Shown in pieces: positions 7,643 to 16,796 of a DNA stretch of 64,000 nucleotides. The stretch is from Clostridiales bacterium (GTDB lineage: Bacteria > Bacillota > Clostridia > Christensenellales > CAG-138). The position numbers were made by a program, and so were the translations under genes. Numbering within the stretch: the stretch's first letter is position 1; every line of letters starts with the position of its first letter. Where the stretch lies: contig JAILNX010000009.1 in assembly GCA_024691085.1 (NCBI GenBank), positions 1-64,000 of the forward strand, written 5' to 3'. The notes under the pieces are model-generated. The model did no database searches, had not been told where the DNA came from, and saw nothing but the letters and a program-made list of their open reading frames with translations.

Positions 7643-9532
7643 ATGCATAAATATTATCCCCTTCTTCTGATCGGCGGCATAATCGGCGCCATATCGGTAG
7701 TTCTAATAATCGCCTACGCCTCGATCAAGGACAAGAAGCAGGCGATCGGCTTCGACCGTCACATGAAGGACGGCGAGATCGTAAAGAGGCTTCTGCGTTA
7801 CGCCAAGCCCTACGCGTGGCAGTTCGTGCTGGTCGGCTTCATAATGCTTGCCGGCATCGCCTACGACATAATCTCCCCGCAGATCGTCGGCCGCGTGACC
7901 GCGCTCATCAGCAAGGACTTCGAGCTAAATAGGCTCTATTACCTCGTCGCTCTGTACGCGGGGATCCTGATCGTATCCATGGTCTGCACCTACGCGCAGG
8001 CGATAATCCTGCAGAAGGTCGGGCAGAAGATCATATCGAATATGCGCGAGGATCTGTTCGTGCATATCGAATCCCTCTCGCACGAGCAGATGAACTCGAT
8101 ACCTGTCGGCAAGCTCGTGACCAGGGTGACGAACGACACCAACGCGATATCGCTCATGTTCACGTCGCTGCTTGTCAACCTCGTGAAGAACGTGTTCATA
8201 CTGGTCGGCGTGTTCGTCGCCATGATCACGCTGAACTACGAGCTCACGCTGATGGTCCTGTGCTTCGCGCCGTTCATCGTGCTGTTCACGGTCATTTTCC
8301 GCAAGTTCGCGAGGCGCGCCTACCGCAGGGTCAAGGACAGGACGACCGACATCAACACCTACCTCTCCGAGAACCTCTCCGGCATCAAGATCACCCAGAT
8401 CTTCAACCGCGAGTCGGCGAAGCAGCGCGATTTCGAGGGCAAGAGCTTAGGGCTCGGCAAGGCGAAGAGGGAGCAGATACTCGTGTTCGGCATATTCCGT
8501 CCCCTCGTCTATATGCTCTACATCAGCTCCGTGCTCTGCCTGTTCTACCTCGGCGGGCGCGGCAAGCTCGAGGGCACCGTGTTCCTGGGTCAGACCATCG
8601 AAGCGGCGACCATCGTCAGCTTCTATATGTACATCAACAAGTTCTTCAATCCCATCCAGAACCTCGCAGAACAGTTCAACTGGCTGCAGTCGGCGTTCGC
8701 CTCCGCCGAAAAGGTGTTCTCGATAATGGATATCGAGCCCGCGCTCAAGGACGCGGAGGACGCGATCGAGCTTGACGAGGTGAAGGGCGAGATCGAGTTC
8801 AGGGACGTCTGGTTCAGCTATATCCCCGACGAGTGGGTATTGAAGGGCGTTTCCTTCAAGGTCAACCCCGGCGATACCGTCGCCTTCGTCGGCCCGACGG
8901 GCTCGGGCAAGACGACCATACTTTCGCTCATCTGCCGCAATTACGAGTTCCAGAAGGGCGAGATACTGATCGACGGCATCGACATAAGGAAGATCAAGAT
9001 ATCGTCCCTGAGGCGGCACTTCGGGCAGATGCTCCAGGACGTGTTCCTCTTCTCGGGCACCATAAGGAGCAATATCCTGCTCGACAAGGAGGGCGTAACG
9101 GACGAGGAGGTCATGGAGGCCTGCCGCTACGTCAACGCGGATCACTTTATAGACCGCCTTGAGAACGGTCTCGACGAGGTCGTCAGGGAACGCGGCAACA
9201 ACTTCTCGGCCGGTCAGCGCCAGCTCTTGAGCTTCGCGAGGACGATCGTCCACAAGCCCGAGGTCATGATACTCGACGAGGCGACCGCGAACATCGACAC
9301 CGAGACCGAGGTGCTGATACAGGATTCCCTCGAGAAGATGATGAACATCGGCACGATGCTGATCGTTGCGCACCGCCTGTCCACCATCCAGCACGCCGAC
9401 AACATAATCGTCCTTTCGAAGGGCGAGATCGTCGAGCAGGGAAATCACCACGAGCTTCTGAAGAACAGGGGCAAGTATTACGCGCTCTATATGCTCCAGT
9501 TCGAGAAGGAAAAGCAGAGACTCGGGGAATAA
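7643..9532 (+). CDS. ABC exporter subunit with consensus catalytic glutamate (BmrD/YheH-like)
   Basis: A 629-residue half-transporter: an extra N-terminal hydrophobic segment (residues 5-27), six membrane helices (about 55-350) and an ATPase domain. Walker A is GPTGSGKTT near residue 417, the signature is the unusual FSAGQRQ near 520, and Walker B is VMILDEATANID near 542 with the catalytic glutamate present. The canonical Walker B but altered signature complements the preceding gene, whose signature is canonical and whose Walker B is not, so one full and one impaired ATP site are expected. SD AAGGAGATG supports the start. It ends the two-gene operon. Confidence 0.9.
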   Translation: MHKYYPLLLIGGIIGAISVVLIIAYASIKDKKQAIGFDRHMKDGEIVKRLLRYAKPYAWQFVLVGFIMLAGIAYDIISPQIVGRVTALISKDFELNRLYYLVALYAGILIVSMVCTYAQAIILQKVGQKIISNMREDLFVHIESLSHEQMNSIPVGKLVTRVTNDTNAISLMFTSLLVNLVKNVFILVGVFVAMITLNYELTLMVLCFAPFIVLFTVIFRKFARRAYRRVKDRTTDINTYLSENLSGIKITQIFNRESAKQRDFEGKSLGLGKAKREQILVFGIFRPLVYMLYISSVLCLFYLGGRGKLEGTVFLGQTIEAATIVSFYMYINKFFNPIQNLAEQFNWLQSAFASAEKVFSIMDIEPALKDAEDAIELDEVKGEIEFRDVWFSYIPDEWVLKGVSFKVNPGDTVAFVGPTGSGKTTILSLICRNYEFQKGEILIDGIDIRKIKISSLRRHFGQMLQDVFLFSGTIRSNILLDKEGVTDEEVMEACRYVNADHFIDRLENGLDEVVRERGNNFSAGQRQLLSFARTIVHKPEVMILDEATANIDTETEVLIQDSLEKMMNIGTMLIVAHRLSTIQHADNIIVLSKGEIVEQGNHHELLKNRGKYYALYMLQFEKEKQRLGE

Positions 9533-9572
9533 TGAATACTTAAGACTTAAAACTTAAAAATGAATAATTACG

Positions 9573-9602
9573 AAAAAAACTCCGCTTCGGCGGAGTTTTT
9601 TT
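9573..9602. terminator. Bidirectional terminator
   Basis: ACTCCGC (9579-9585) pairs with GCGGAGT (9590-9596) around a TTCG tetraloop, flanked by seven A and seven T residues. It separates the ABC operon from ygiQ. Confidence 0.9.
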
Positions 9603-11493
9603 ATTTTCTTCTTCCCTTTTTGGAGGGATCTTTCGGTTTTTGGGCAGTTTTCCCACCTTTTGTGCTTTTGCCCGCGGGCTTCTCGGAAGGCCTTTCCGGG
9701 GGAACGAGCGCGTCCTTCCCGAAGCCGATAAGGTCCTCGCGGCCCGCTTTTTGAAGCGCCTTGCGCGCCGTGTTCCTGTAATAGGGCATGAAGTACTGCA
9801 TGAGCGCCCTCTGCATCGCCTTCTCGGCGGGATCCTTCGGAACGTAGACCAGCGTCATGTCGCGCGGATCGAGCCCCGTGTAGAACATGCAGGTCGAGAG
9901 AGTGCCGGGGGTGGGGTAGAAGTCCTGCACCTGTTCGGGGCGCTGACCGGTCTTTTTTAGGTACTCGGCAAGCTCCACGGCGGAGTCGAGCGTCGATCCC
10001 GGATGGCTCGACATGAAGTACGGCACGATGTACTGCTCCATTCCGAGCTGCTTGTTGATGCGCGCGTATTTTAAACAGAAGCGGTCGTAGAGCCCGCCCG
10101 CCGGCTTGCCCATAAGGCGGAGCACGCCGTCCGAGATATGCTCCGGCGCGACCTTCAGCTGACCGGAGACGTGATGCTTTATCAGTTCCCGCATAAAGGT
10201 ATCGTCCTTGTCGAACATCAGGTAATCGTACCTTATGCCGCTTCTCACGAACACCTTCTTGACTCCGGGCAGCTCGCGCAGCTTTTTAAGGAGCGCCGTG
10301 AAGTCCCTGTGGTCGACCTCGACGTTCCTGCAGTGTTCGTATCCCAGGCACTGGCGCTTTTTGCAGACGCCCTTCGTGAGCTGTTTTTTGCAGGCGGGAT
10401 GGCGGAAATTCGCCGTCGGGCCGCCTACGTCGTGGATATAGCCCTTGAAGTTCGGGAGCTTCGTAAGTATCCTCGCCTCGCGGATAAGCGATTCGTGGCT
10501 CCGCGCCTGTATCACGCGCCCCTGGTGGAACGTGAGCGCGCAGAACGAGCACGCGCCGAAACAGCCCCTTGTCGACACGAGCGAGAACTCCACCTCGTCT
10601 ATCGCGGGGATATGTTCCTTGTAAGACGGATGCGGCTTCCTCGTGTAGGGCAGCTCGTAAACGTCGTCAAGCTCGCGCGTCGTGAGCGGCGGGGACGGGG
10701 GATTGACGACGAGATACCTGTTCCCGTGACGCTGAACGAGCCTTCTGCCCGTAAGAGCGTCCTGCTCCTCGTACTGCCTCATGAACGCGCGGCAGTAGGC
10801 CTTTTTATCCGAGGCGACCGCCTCGAAGCTCTCGATCTCGTCGTAGTCGTAAACGTTCTCAAGGCTTGCCGTCATATAGCAGGTGCCGGGAATGTACGTT
10901 ATATCGTGAATGTCGAGCCCCGACGCGAGGGCGTCCGCGATCTCGGCGGTCTGATGCTCGCCCATGCCGTAGGATAAAAGATCCGCGCCGGAATCGACGA
11001 GCACGCTCCTTCTGACTTTATTGTCCCAGTAGTCGTAATGCGCGAAGCGGCGGAGGCTCGCCTCGATGCCGCCTATCACGACGGGGACGGAGCCGTAAGC
11101 CTCGCGTATGCGGTTCACATATACCGTCACCGCCCTGTCGGGACGCGCGCCGGTCCTGCCGCCGGGGGTGTAGCTGTCGGCCGATCGGCGCTTTTTCGAC
11201 GAGGTGTAGTGGTTCACCATCGAGTCCATATTGCCCGAATTGACGAGGAACGCGTACCTCGGCCTTCCGAATACGGTGAAGCCGTCCTTCGAATGCCAGT
11301 CGGGCTGGGAGATTATGCCGACGGAATACCCGCGCGAGGCGAGCACGCGCCCGATTATCGCCGTGCCGAACGAGGGATGATCGACGTAAGCGTCGCCCGT
11401 GACGATAACGAAATCGGGCGTGTCCGTTTTGAACGCGCCTAAAAGCTCCTTCTTATTCATCGGCAGAGCCGTATTTTGGCCGGGATCCGTCAT
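9601..11493 (-). CDS. ygiQ: YgiQ-family radical SAM protein
   Basis: A 630-residue member of the YgiQ family. It has the N-terminal region with GRVLASRGYSVGIISQPDW and GGIEASLRRFAHYDYWDN, and a central radical SAM site CFGACSFC (CX3CX2C) near residue 315 followed by ALTFHQG. Conserved APEHISD and DFYPTPGTLSTCM follow, and the C-terminus is a Lys/Pro/Gly-rich tail of about 35 residues. The reaction it catalyses is not established. The ATG at 11493 overlaps the tadA stop (ATGA) and is preceded by AAGGGGT, so I prefer it to the longer frame at 11532 or the ATG at 11460; translational coupling with tadA is likely. Confidence 0.9.
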   Translation of the reverse strand: MTDPGQNTALPMNKKELLGAFKTDTPDFVIVTGDAYVDHPSFGTAIIGRVLASRGYSVGIISQPDWHSKDGFTVFGRPRYAFLVNSGNMDSMVNHYTSSKKRRSADSYTPGGRTGARPDRAVTVYVNRIREAYGSVPVVIGGIEASLRRFAHYDYWDNKVRRSVLVDSGADLLSYGMGEHQTAEIADALASGLDIHDITYIPGTCYMTASLENVYDYDEIESFEAVASDKKAYCRAFMRQYEEQDALTGRRLVQRHGNRYLVVNPPSPPLTTRELDDVYELPYTRKPHPSYKEHIPAIDEVEFSLVSTRGCFGACSFCALTFHQGRVIQARSHESLIREARILTKLPNFKGYIHDVGGPTANFRHPACKKQLTKGVCKKRQCLGYEHCRNVEVDHRDFTALLKKLRELPGVKKVFVRSGIRYDYLMFDKDDTFMRELIKHHVSGQLKVAPEHISDGVLRLMGKPAGGLYDRFCLKYARINKQLGMEQYIVPYFMSSHPGSTLDSAVELAEYLKKTGQRPEQVQDFYPTPGTLSTCMFYTGLDPRDMTLVYVPKDPAEKAMQRALMQYFMPYYRNTARKALQKAGREDLIGFGKDALVPPERPSEKPAGKSTKGGKTAQKPKDPSKKGRRK

Positions 11494-11936
11494 CTTAACC
11501 CCTTGAAGCAGGCGGAGAGAAGCTCCGTGCACTCCTTTTCCATTATCCCGCCGAAAGCGGGGATCTCTCTTCCGAAAAGTCCCGAGCCGAGATCGGTCAC
11601 CGAGCCCATGGCTCCCGCGTTCTTATCAAAAGCGCCGAATACCGCCGCGCCTATGCGGAAATTCACGCACGCGCCGGCGCACATGGGGCAGGGCTCGAGC
11701 GTCACGTAGAGCGCGCAGTCGGATAAATACCTCGTGCCGAGAGCGGCGGAGGCGAGCTTCATTGCGTCGAGCTCCGCGTGGCGGGAGGGATCGCCCGTCT
11801 CCTCAACGCGGTTGCGGGCGCGGGAAATTATCGCCCCGTCCTTCACGACCACCGCGCCTACGGGGACCTCGCCCGCGGAGAGCGCCTCGCGGGCTTCCTT
11901 TATCGCTTCCTCCATGAACCGCTTTTCTATTACCAT
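11490..11936 (-). CDS. tadA: tRNA adenosine(34) deaminase
   Basis: A 148-residue zinc-dependent deaminase that makes inosine at the wobble position of tRNA-Arg. The zinc and catalytic residues are HAELDAM near residue 54 and PCPMCAGA near residue 83, and VGAVVVKDG is present upstream. The length is standard for TadA. A GGAGCAGG site precedes the ATG. The 3' end overlaps the ygiQ start by 4 bases, so the two form a small operon. Confidence 0.93.
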   Translation of the reverse strand: MVIEKRFMEEAIKEAREALSAGEVPVGAVVVKDGAIISRARNRVEETGDPSRHAELDAMKLASAALGTRYLSDCALYVTLEPCPMCAGACVNFRIGAAVFGAFDKNAGAMGSVTDLGSGLFGREIPAFGGIMEKECTELLSACFKGLR

Positions 11937-12063
11937 TATCCTGCTCCCGACGGTTTTTTAAAAGTATAACACCCCGAGGCGCATTTTTCAAAGCCTTTTT
12001 ATGCATATTCGGCCTTTCCTCGGAATATAAATACAGTTGAATCGGACGTACGGAGGATAACTT

Positions 12064-13755
12064 ATGAGAGGCAAATGGAAAAACGCAGAGGGGAGAAAGG
12101 GCGCCGTCATGACCGCGCTCGCCGTGCTCGCGGCGTTCCTCGCTCTCGGAGCGGGCTGGACGGCGGTGAGGGCGCTTTTCGGCGACACGCTTGCCGAAAA
12201 ACGGCTCTACCCCAAGGGGACGACGGTCTCGGGCGTGGAGATAGGCGGCGTGTCGAAGGCCGCCGCGAGGGAGCTAATCGCTCCCGAAAGCGAGAGGCTG
12301 CTTCGCGAATACAGCCTTACGGTCAGAACGAAGAGCGGGGAGAGCATGGTCTTTTCCGCGCTCGATCTCGGCGTTAAGACGGACGCGGAGGACGTGTTGA
12401 AAAAGGCGGCGGACGGCGGGAGCTTTTCTTTGAAGCTCGTCTTCCCCGAAAGAAACGTGCGCGCGTTTGTCGAAAAGCTTAAGAAGGAGCTTGAGGTCGA
12501 GCCGAAGACGGGCGAGCTCGAGTTCGACCTTACTAGATGTCCCGACGGCGACAGATTCTGCTATTCCGGCGGCACTCCGGGCGAGACGCTCGACTGCGAC
12601 GAATGCGTAAGGCTCATCTCGGCGGGCGAGACGGCCTTCGACGCGCCCATGAAGGAGGTCGCCCCCGAAAACGGTACGGAAGGCGTCCCGGTGCTTATCG
12701 GCGCCTACACCACCTCGTTCGCGCAGGGCTCGCTCGCCGCGCCGAACAGGGTGTACAATATCATAAAGGCGGCGGAGCTCGTGAACGGCACCGTCGTCGA
12801 GCCGTATATGACCTTCTCGATCAACGAAAAGCTGGGCAGGCGCACCGCCGAAAACGGCTGGAGGAACGCTCCCGGCATAACGGAAGGCGGCGCCGATACG
12901 CAGGATCAGCCGGGCGGCGGCGTGTGCCAGGTGTCCGGCACGCTTTTCAACGCTGCGCTCCTCGCCGATATGGGCGTCATCGCGAGGCAGGCGCATTCGC
13001 GCATGGTCTCATACCTGGACGGCGGCAGGGACGCGACGATCGATACGGATTCCATCGATCTCGTCCTTAAGAACCGCACGGGGTTCGAGATCTATATCTT
13101 CGTCTGGGCGGACGCGGAGTCGAAGACCTGCGTTTCCGAGATCTACGGCAAAAAGCCCGATTACGACGTCGCGGTCGAAACGGAGCTCGTGTCGACCGTT
13201 CCGCCGTCAGAGGACGAGTACATACTCGATCCCTCGCTTCCCGACTGGGCGGTGGTGGAGGACAATCCCCCCATCACGGGGTACCGCTACAACACCTACC
13301 GCATATACCTTAAAAACGGCGAGGAGATAAAGCGGGAGCTCACCTGCGTGAGCGACTACCGCATGCACCCGAGACGGCTCCGCGCCGGAAGCGCGTATTA
13401 CGCGAAAATGACCGCACAGACCACGCCCGCTCCGACGCACGCGCCCACCGCCGCGCCGACGGAGACGCCAACGTCCGTGCCTTCGTCAGCGCCAACGTCA
13501 ACTCCGACCGCGGCGCCGACCGCGGCACCCTCTCCGGAGCCGACAACAGCTCCGACTCCGGCGCCCACGCCGGAACCGACTCCGGAACCGACTCCGGAAC
13601 CGACTCCCGAGCCCACGCCGGAGCCCACTCCGGAACCGACCTCTCCTCCCGGAGAGAGCGAGGAGGGAAGAAAAACGCCAAATCCGCTTTTTCCCCTTGC
13701 GCTTATCCCGAACAGGGTTTATAATGGTAACGGGAAAAACCCGCAAACAGAATAA
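12064..13755 (+). CDS. VanW-family surface protein with Pro/Thr/Glu-rich tail
   Basis: A 563-residue protein: a short basic N-terminus, a membrane span or uncleaved signal (residues 16-38), a YoaR/PG-binding-4-like region (about 50-190) with GTTVSGVEIGGVSK, then a VanW domain (about 215-380) with NIIKAAELVNG, MTFSINEKLG, GGGVCQVSGTLFNAAL and HSRMVSYLDGGRDATID. A G5-like segment follows. The last 110 residues are low-complexity Pro/Thr/Glu repeats that probably span or contact the wall. VanW proteins are cell-envelope proteins of unclear biochemical role. CGGAGG precedes the ATG. The promoter of the next gene lies inside its final codons. Confidence 0.85.
   Translation: MRGKWKNAEGRKGAVMTALAVLAAFLALGAGWTAVRALFGDTLAEKRLYPKGTTVSGVEIGGVSKAAARELIAPESERLLREYSLTVRTKSGESMVFSALDLGVKTDAEDVLKKAADGGSFSLKLVFPERNVRAFVEKLKKELEVEPKTGELEFDLTRCPDGDRFCYSGGTPGETLDCDECVRLISAGETAFDAPMKEVAPENGTEGVPVLIGAYTTSFAQGSLAAPNRVYNIIKAAELVNGTVVEPYMTFSINEKLGRRTAENGWRNAPGITEGGADTQDQPGGGVCQVSGTLFNAALLADMGVIARQAHSRMVSYLDGGRDATIDTDSIDLVLKNRTGFEIYIFVWADAESKTCVSEIYGKKPDYDVAVETELVSTVPPSEDEYILDPSLPDWAVVEDNPPITGYRYNTYRIYLKNGEEIKRELTCVSDYRMHPRRLRAGSAYYAKMTAQTTPAPTHAPTAAPTETPTSVPSSAPTSTPTAAPTAAPSPEPTTAPTPAPTPEPTPEPTPEPTPEPTPEPTPEPTSPPGESEEGRKTPNPLFPLALIPNRVYNGNGKNPQTE
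13558..13642 (+). repeat. 12-base in-frame tandem repeat (Pro-Thr-Pro-Glu)
   Basis: Tandem copies of a 12-base unit encoding PTPE near the end of the VanW-family gene. The antisense reads as long Gly/Val and Arg/Ser frames, which are artefacts. Confidence 0.8.
13697..13725 (+). promoter_or_regulatory. Promoter of fba, inside the 3' end of the upstream gene
   Basis: TTGCGC (13697-13702) and TATAAT (13720-13725) with a 17-base spacer lie within the final codons of the VanW-family gene. Confidence 0.7.
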
Positions 13756-13778
13756 AGATAAAACGGAGGAATGATCAA

Positions 13779-14747
13779 ATGGCTCTTGTAACAAGCACCG
13801 AGATGTTCAAAAAGGCATACGACGGCGGCTATGCGATCGGCGCATTCAACGTAAATAACATGGAGATCGTACAGGGTATCACCGAGGCCGCTGCCGAGCT
13901 CCGCGCTCCGCTGATCCTTCAGGTCTCGAAGGGCGCCCGCGCGTACGCGAATCACACCTATCTTATCAAGCTGGTCGAGGCGGCCGTCATCGAGACGGGG
14001 CTCCCCATCGTTCTGCATCTTGACCACGGCGACAGCTTCGAGCTCTGCAAGAGCTGCATCGACGGCGGATTCACCTCCGTCATGATCGACGCTTCCGGCA
14101 AGCCCTTTACCGAGAATATCGAGATCACCCGCAAGGTCGTCGAATACGCTCACGATCACGGCGTAGTCGTGGAGGCCGAGCTCGGCACCCTCGCGGGCGT
14201 TGAGGACGAGGTCAAGGTCAAGGCCGAGGATTCCTCCTATACCAGGCCAGAAGAGGTCGAGGAGTTCGTCCAGAAGACCGGCTGCGACTCCCTCGCGATC
14301 GCCATCGGCACCAGCCACGGCGCGTATAAGTTCACCGCCGCCCAGTGCACCAGGAACGAAAAGGGCATCCTCGTACCGCCGCCCCTCCGCTTCGACGTCC
14401 TCGAAGAGGTCCAGAAGCGTCTGCCCGGCTTCCCGATCGTCCTTCACGGCTCCTCCAGCGTACCGCAGGAGTTCGTCAAGATGATCAACGAGAACGGCGG
14501 ACATATGCCCGACGCCGTCGGCATCCCCGAGGAGCAGCTCAGGAAGGCCGCCAGGATGAGCGTCTGCAAGATCAACATCGACTCCGACCTGCGTCTTGCC
14601 ATGACCGCCAACATCAGGAAGTACTTCGCCGAGCATCCCGATCACTTCGATCCGCGCCAGTACTTAAAGCCCGCCCGCGCCGCCATCAAGGAGCTTGTCA
14701 AGCACAAGATCGTCGACGTTCTCGGCTGCGACGGCAAGGCCGACTGA
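13779..14747 (+). CDS. fba: Class II fructose-bisphosphate aldolase
   Basis: A 322-residue zinc-dependent aldolase of glycolysis and gluconeogenesis. Visible are GAFNVNNMEIVQGI near residue 22, the metal and catalytic region LHLDHGDS near residue 85, EAELGTLAGVED near 130, AIGTSHGAYK near 178, LHGSSSVP near 227, and KINIDSDLRLA near 265 for phosphate binding. The length fits the class IIB form. Its own promoter, inside the preceding gene, and SD CGGAGG suggest strong independent expression. The DUF1292 gene follows after 10 bases. Confidence 0.95.
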   Translation: MALVTSTEMFKKAYDGGYAIGAFNVNNMEIVQGITEAAAELRAPLILQVSKGARAYANHTYLIKLVEAAVIETGLPIVLHLDHGDSFELCKSCIDGGFTSVMIDASGKPFTENIEITRKVVEYAHDHGVVVEAELGTLAGVEDEVKVKAEDSSYTRPEEVEEFVQKTGCDSLAIAIGTSHGAYKFTAAQCTRNEKGILVPPPLRFDVLEEVQKRLPGFPIVLHGSSSVPQEFVKMINENGGHMPDAVGIPEEQLRKAARMSVCKINIDSDLRLAMTANIRKYFAEHPDHFDPRQYLKPARAAIKELVKHKIVDVLGCDGKAD

Positions 14748-14757
14748 TAGACCCCGT

Positions 14758-15006
14758 ATGACGGACGACACCGAATACATCGTCATTACCGACGAGGAGG
14801 GCAACGACTTGGAATGCGAACTCCTTGACTGCATCTCGTACGCGGGCTCGGAGTTCAGGGTCCTGCTTCCCGTCGACGGCGACAGCGCCGAGCCGGAGGC
14901 GATCATCCTTCGCGAGAACGCCGACGGAGAGCTCGAGGGCTTTGACGATTTAGAGCTTCTCGACGCCGTTTTCGGACTGTTCCTTGAAAAGAACGGACTG
15001 AAATAA
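14758..15006 (+). CDS. DUF1292 protein (YrzB-like)
   Basis: An 82-residue acidic protein with the DUF1292 pattern: EYIVITDEEGNDLECELLD at the N-terminus, YVLLPVD-type FRVLLPVDGDS in the middle, and AIILRENADG near residue 50. The molecular function is not known. It is usually found near yrrK/yrzL-type genes in Bacillota, but here it is downstream of fba with a 10-base gap and no obvious ribosome site, so translation may depend on coupling. Confidence 0.8.
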   Translation: MTDDTEYIVITDEEGNDLECELLDCISYAGSEFRVLLPVDGDSAEPEAIILRENADGELEGFDDLELLDAVFGLFLEKNGLK

Positions 15007-15111
15007 GCGTAAAACCGAATATTTTGACAGGCATTTTGCCCCATTGGCTTTATTTTTTGAAAGAAATGAAGTATAATGGGGCAAAGCTATTTTTTATGAA
15101 AGGCGTTCTTT

Positions 15112-16188
15112 ATGACAAACCCATCGAGAATACTTATCGACGGCTCGAAATTCGGGCTCGACTGGCTTAAGATCTACTGGTACGGCGCACTGATCGTAGT
15201 CGGCATCATACTCGCCTACGTGCTCTGCCTCGTCGAAGCGAAGCGCAGGAAGTTCCATAAGGACTGCGTGGTCGATCTCTGCCTCATCGTCGTTCCTCTC
15301 GGCGTGATATTCGCGAGGATCTATTATATCCTGTTCGCGCTCGATTACTTCGTAAAGCCCGGCATGAGCTTTTCGAAGATCCTGCTCGGCATGCTGAACA
15401 TAAGGGACGGCGGACTTGCCATCTACGGCGCGATAATCGGCGGCTTCCTCGGCATTGCGCTCTACGCGAGGCACAAGAAGATGCACGTCGTGTCGCTCTT
15501 CGACCTCGTGATGCCGGGCGTCGCCCTCGCGCAGGCCATCGGCCGCTGGGGCAATTTCTTCAATCAGGAGGCCTACGGCAGGCTCATCGACAAGGGCTTC
15601 CCGCCCTATTTCCCGCTCGCCGTCAAGATCGACGAGTGCACGCAGAGCTGCTGCGCGAATCTCCCGTCGAACGCCGGACACATCCATTACGCCACGTTCT
15701 TCTATGAATCCGTGTGGTGCTTCATTATCTTCATCGTGCTCTGGTTCTTCTTAAGGAAAAGGGCGAAGCACCGCGGCGACCTCCTTCTCGCCTATCTCGT
15801 CATGTACGGCTTCGAGAGGACGATCGTCGAGGGCTTAAGGACGGACAGCCTCATGCTCGGCAGGTTCCGCGTTTCGCAGGTGCTGTCGGCGGCGCTTTTC
15901 GTTTTCGCGGTCGCGTTCATAATCGTAAGAGCTATCATGGAGAAGAAAAAGGGCAGGATCCTGATGCCCGTCGAAGAGGTCTATTACGGTAAAAAGCCCG
16001 ACGAGACCGATAAAAAGAAGGACGACGGCTGGGTGGACGAACCCGAGACCGCGGCCGAAGAACCCGAGGCAGAAGCGGAAGCGGAAGCCGAAGCCGAGAC
16101 CGAGGAAGAAGCAAAACCCGAGACCGAACCCGAAGCGGAGGAGGACGCCGCAGCTAAAGAAGACGGCGGAGAAAATGCGGAAGATTAA
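15112..16188 (+). CDS. lgt: Prolipoprotein diacylglyceryl transferase with acidic C-terminal tail
   Basis: A 358-residue multi-span membrane enzyme that transfers diacylglycerol from phosphatidylglycerol to the lipobox cysteine. Conserved parts are IRDGGLAIYGAIIGG near residue 100 and the Lgt signature AQAIGRWGNFFNQEAYG near residue 140, then a final YGFERTIVEGLRTDSL region near residue 230. The last 75 residues are an unusual low-complexity tail, mostly Glu and Ala, likely cytoplasmic, that the family does not need. AAAGG precedes the ATG. The next gene, itself a lipoprotein, overlaps by 14 bases. Confidence 0.93.
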   Translation: MTNPSRILIDGSKFGLDWLKIYWYGALIVVGIILAYVLCLVEAKRRKFHKDCVVDLCLIVVPLGVIFARIYYILFALDYFVKPGMSFSKILLGMLNIRDGGLAIYGAIIGGFLGIALYARHKKMHVVSLFDLVMPGVALAQAIGRWGNFFNQEAYGRLIDKGFPPYFPLAVKIDECTQSCCANLPSNAGHIHYATFFYESVWCFIIFIVLWFFLRKRAKHRGDLLLAYLVMYGFERTIVEGLRTDSLMLGRFRVSQVLSAALFVFAVAFIIVRAIMEKKKGRILMPVEEVYYGKKPDETDKKKDDGWVDEPETAAEEPEAEAEAEAEAETEEEAKPETEPEAEEDAAAKEDGGENAED

Positions 16189-16720
16189 GCTCATACTGAT
16201 AACCGTTCTGTGCGTGCTCACGACTGCGGCGTGCGTCGACTTGAAGCCGGCGCTCGATCCTTCGGTGACCCCCGAGCCCACCGAGGTGCCGGTCGTCGTC
16301 ACGCCCGAACCGACCGAGGTGCCGCCCACGCCCGCCCCGACCGATCCCCCGAGGGAGATCACCGAGGAGTACGACGCGATGGGTCTCGTCATCACGGGCG
16401 CGGATCATTTCATCCGCTACCTCACCTTCACGAACCTTACGGTCTACGAGGAGGAGGGGGACACGTTCTTAGACGGCGCGGTCGAGAACACGTATCTCGA
16501 GCCCATCACCTGCGCGGTGGACGTCGTCTTTACCGACAGCTTCGGGAGGGAGATCGCAAGGGCGCGCCTGCAGACGCGGGACGGGAGCTTCCTTCTCACG
16601 CTTGAACCCGGCAGGACGGTCGTCTTTGCCAGGATACCGACCGACATGACGCTCACCGACCTCGATTTCAGACTCGTTTTCGATATGGAAACGGGCATCA
16701 GGCCGAAGCCCGCGGAATGA
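16175..16720 (+). CDS. Predicted lipoprotein with FxLYD-like beta domain
   Basis: A 181-residue protein with a lipoprotein signal peptide ending in LTTAAC (cysteine at about residue 20), a Pro/Thr/Glu linker (about 28-60), and a beta-rich domain (about 70-170). That domain contains DGAVENTYLEPITCAVDVVF, which resembles the FxLYD fold of Gram-positive surface proteins. Its start overlaps the end of lgt, so the enzyme and a likely substrate are translationally coupled. Function unknown. Confidence 0.75.
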   Translation: MRKIKLILITVLCVLTTAACVDLKPALDPSVTPEPTEVPVVVTPEPTEVPPTPAPTDPPREITEEYDAMGLVITGADHFIRYLTFTNLTVYEEEGDTFLDGAVENTYLEPITCAVDVVFTDSFGREIARARLQTRDGSFLLTLEPGRTVVFARIPTDMTLTDLDFRLVFDMETGIRPKPAE

Positions 16721-16734
16721 CCCGCGGCCGCAGC

Positions 16735-16763
16735 TTGCGGCAAAAGGCCGCCTGTGATATAAT
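16735..16763 (+). promoter_or_regulatory. Promoter of the cohesin-repeat-dockerin gene
   Basis: TTGCGG (16735-16740) and TATAAT (16758-16763) with a 17-base spacer, 33 bases before the start codon. Confidence 0.7.
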
Positions 16764-16796
16764 ATCTGTCTAATAATTTTCCGTTTAGGAGGAATT

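Noticed and set aside
13398..13628. Minus-strand frame of Gly-Val-Gly-Ser repeats
   Set aside because: It is the antisense of the Pro/Thr/Glu repeat region of the VanW-family gene.
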